DNA of 6,161 nucleotides from Firmicutes bacterium CAG:238 (GTDB lineage Bacteria > Bacillota > Clostridia > Peptostreptococcales > Anaerovoracaceae): the NCBI GenBank assembly GCA_000435615.1, contig FR882000.1:24854-31014 (forward strand), given 5' to 3'. Shown piece by piece: positions 4,980 to 6,161 of the stretch. The notes under the pieces are model-generated. The model was not told the origin of the DNA, did no database searches, and saw only the letters and a list, made by a program, of their open reading frames with translations. Positions within the stretch are counted from its first letter, which is position 1, and each line of letters starts with the position of its first letter. The translations under genes and the position numbers were made by a program.

Positions 4980-6161
4980 GGTCTGCGGTAAAACCGTTGT
5001 GAAGCCTAAGGAAAGCAAAGAACACGCACGCAGTGTCAAGATAGACAAGATTCTTACCGGCAAATACACCGCAATCCCGGCATTTATCGGAATTATGGCA
5101 CTTGTATTCTGGCTGACGTTCGGAGTAATCGGTTCATGGCTTTCCGACATGTTGGATTTGGGTATCGGTGCATTGACGGATCTAACCGATGCAGGACTTA
5201 CCGCGTACGGAATCAATCCGGTTGTGCACTCGTTGGTCATTGACGGCATTTTCAAGGGTGTGGGAAGCGTGCTTGCGTTTCTTCCCATAATCGTAACTCT
5301 GTTTTTCTTCCTGTCGATTCTCGAAGACAGCGGATACATGGCAAGAGTTGCGTTTGTCATGGACAAGCTTCTCCGTAAAATCGGTCTTTCGGGAAGAAGT
5401 ATTGTACCGATGCTGATTGGTTTCGGATGCACCGTGCCGGGGGTTATGGCAAGCCGTACGCTGCCGTCGGAACGCGACCGTAAGATGACAATCCTTTTGA
5501 CTCCGTTTATGAGCTGTTCGGCAAAGCTGCCGATTTACGGCTTTTTCAGTGCTGCGTTCTTCCCGGAACACGGAGCACTTGTAATGATTATTCTCTACTT
5601 CACAGGAATTCTTGTAGGTATTTTATTTGCACTTCTTGCGCGTGGTGTGGCATTCCGGGGTGAACCGGTGCCGTTTGTTATGGAACTTCCGAACTACAGA
5701 CTGCCGGGTGCCAAAAATGTCGGTCAGCTGCTTTGGGAAAAGGCAAAGGATTTCCTTGAGAGGGCCTTCACGGTTATCTTTGTTGCAACGATTGTGATTT
5801 GGTGCCTGCAGACGTTTGATACGAGGCTGAATGTTGTATCGGACTCGCAAAACAGTCTGCTTGCAATGCTTGCGGGTGTAATTGCGCCTGTATTTGCGCC
5901 GCTTGGCTTCGGCGACTGGAGAATTTCAACGGCACTCATTACCGGCTTCATGGCAAAGGAAAGCGTTGTTGCAACCCTGACCGTTCTGACGGATGGAATC
6001 AGCATTACGTCGCTTTTGACTCCGCTTGCGGCAGCGGCACTTCTCGTGTTCTGCCTGCTCTATACGCCTTGCGTTGCGGCCATTACCTCTATCAAGAGGG
6101 AACTCGGCGGCAAGTGGGCGGCACTTGTTGTTGTTCTGCAGTGCGTGATTGCATGGCTGTG
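4957..6161 (+). CDS. feoB: FeoB membrane domain (ferrous iron permease part), separate frame, 3' end outside window
   Basis: At least 401 residues, open to the right edge. This is the channel half of FeoB, which moves Fe2+ across the cytoplasmic membrane. It starts MRFSFIQQVCGKTVVKPKESKEHA, a short cytoplasmic stretch, then the polytopic region from about residue 40. Family signatures are intact: ILEDSGYMARVAFVMD (about 121-136), first gate motif GFGCTVPGVMASRT (C158), second gate motif MSCSAKLPIYGFF (C187), GFMAKESVVATL (about 330-341), and YTPCVAA (C372). Hydrophobic segments lie near 40-64, 91-120, 149-165, 205-228, 270-287, 300-318, 353-371 and 387-401. A few tens of C-terminal residues should follow. 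The start was chosen because AGGAG is 5 nt upstream and the family sequence resumes exactly there. The frame is -1 relative to the upstream half. No other stop or indel was found across 1.2 kb, which argues against long decay. It would need the upstream GTPase half in trans. Confidence 0.85.
   Translation, partial: MRFSFIQQVCGKTVVKPKESKEHARSVKIDKILTGKYTAIPAFIGIMALVFWLTFGVIGSWLSDMLDLGIGALTDLTDAGLTAYGINPVVHSLVIDGIFKGVGSVLAFLPIIVTLFFFLSILEDSGYMARVAFVMDKLLRKIGLSGRSIVPMLIGFGCTVPGVMASRTLPSERDRKMTILLTPFMSCSAKLPIYGFFSAAFFPEHGALVMIILYFTGILVGILFALLARGVAFRGEPVPFVMELPNYRLPGAKNVGQLLWEKAKDFLERAFTVIFVATIVIWCLQTFDTRLNVVSDSQNSLLAMLAGVIAPVFAPLGFGDWRISTALITGFMAKESVVATLTVLTDGISITSLLTPLAAAALLVFCLLYTPCVAAITSIKRELGGKWAALVVVLQCVIAWL

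Noticed and set aside
4981..5000. A third copy of the 29-bp unit after 4979 (TGCGG again near 4983)
   Set aside because: Only a short TGCGG core with a few flanking bases matches, which is chance level. The protein sequence here fits normal FeoB.

Overview
The window is a compact, entirely plus-strand block of bacterial genes. It most likely comes from a Clostridia/Lachnospiraceae-type Firmicute. The basis is family resemblance recalled rather than searched: a FeoA-FeoB fusion with the 'GNQNCGKTTLFN' P-loop, a DacB-like S11 carboxypeptidase, strong GGAGG ribosome binding sites, and a flavoprotein pair of a kind I associate with gut Clostridia. No RNA genes, insertion sequences, CRISPR arrays or integrase-type genes were seen, and no gap between genes exceeds about 40 bases.

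Layout. (1) Positions 1-763 hold the 3' part of a penicillin-binding-protein-type D-Ala-D-Ala carboxypeptidase, cut by the left edge. (2) Positions 768-1751 encode a PyrK/SudB-like FAD/NAD-binding electron-transfer protein with a C-terminal 2Fe-2S motif and an unusual, regularly spaced eight-cysteine N-terminus. (3) Positions 1748-3070 encode a GidA/TrmFO-like FAD oxidoreductase with a CxxCxxxCP insert; its start overlaps the previous stop as ATGA, so the two are probably partners. (4) After a likely extended -10 promoter inside the end of that gene (about 3045-3073), 3108-3812 encodes an RluB-type 23S rRNA pseudouridine synthase. (5) From 3824 to the right edge lies a FeoA-FeoB ferrous iron transporter that is split in two.

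The most striking point is the feoB split. An imperfect 29-bp tandem duplication (4922-4979, 25/29 identical) sits exactly where the soluble G-protein/GDI part joins the membrane channel part. It shifts the frame, and two of the four differences between the copies create a TAG stop fused to an AGGAG Shine-Dalgarno, placed 5 nt before an ATG that opens the membrane domain. As read, the locus would make FeoA-NFeoB (374 aa) and a separate FeoB channel (at least 401 aa, open to the right edge) by stop-start coupled translation. A degenerating gene or an assembly artefact are the main alternatives. Both halves otherwise look intact.

How the genes may work together: the two flavoproteins probably form one redox unit (NAD(P)H to FAD to Fe-S to the GidA-like flavin) whose substrate cannot be read from sequence. 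The carboxypeptidase, the pseudouridine synthase and the iron transporter are neighbours without an obvious shared pathway, although iron import fits a neighbourhood of Fe-S proteins.
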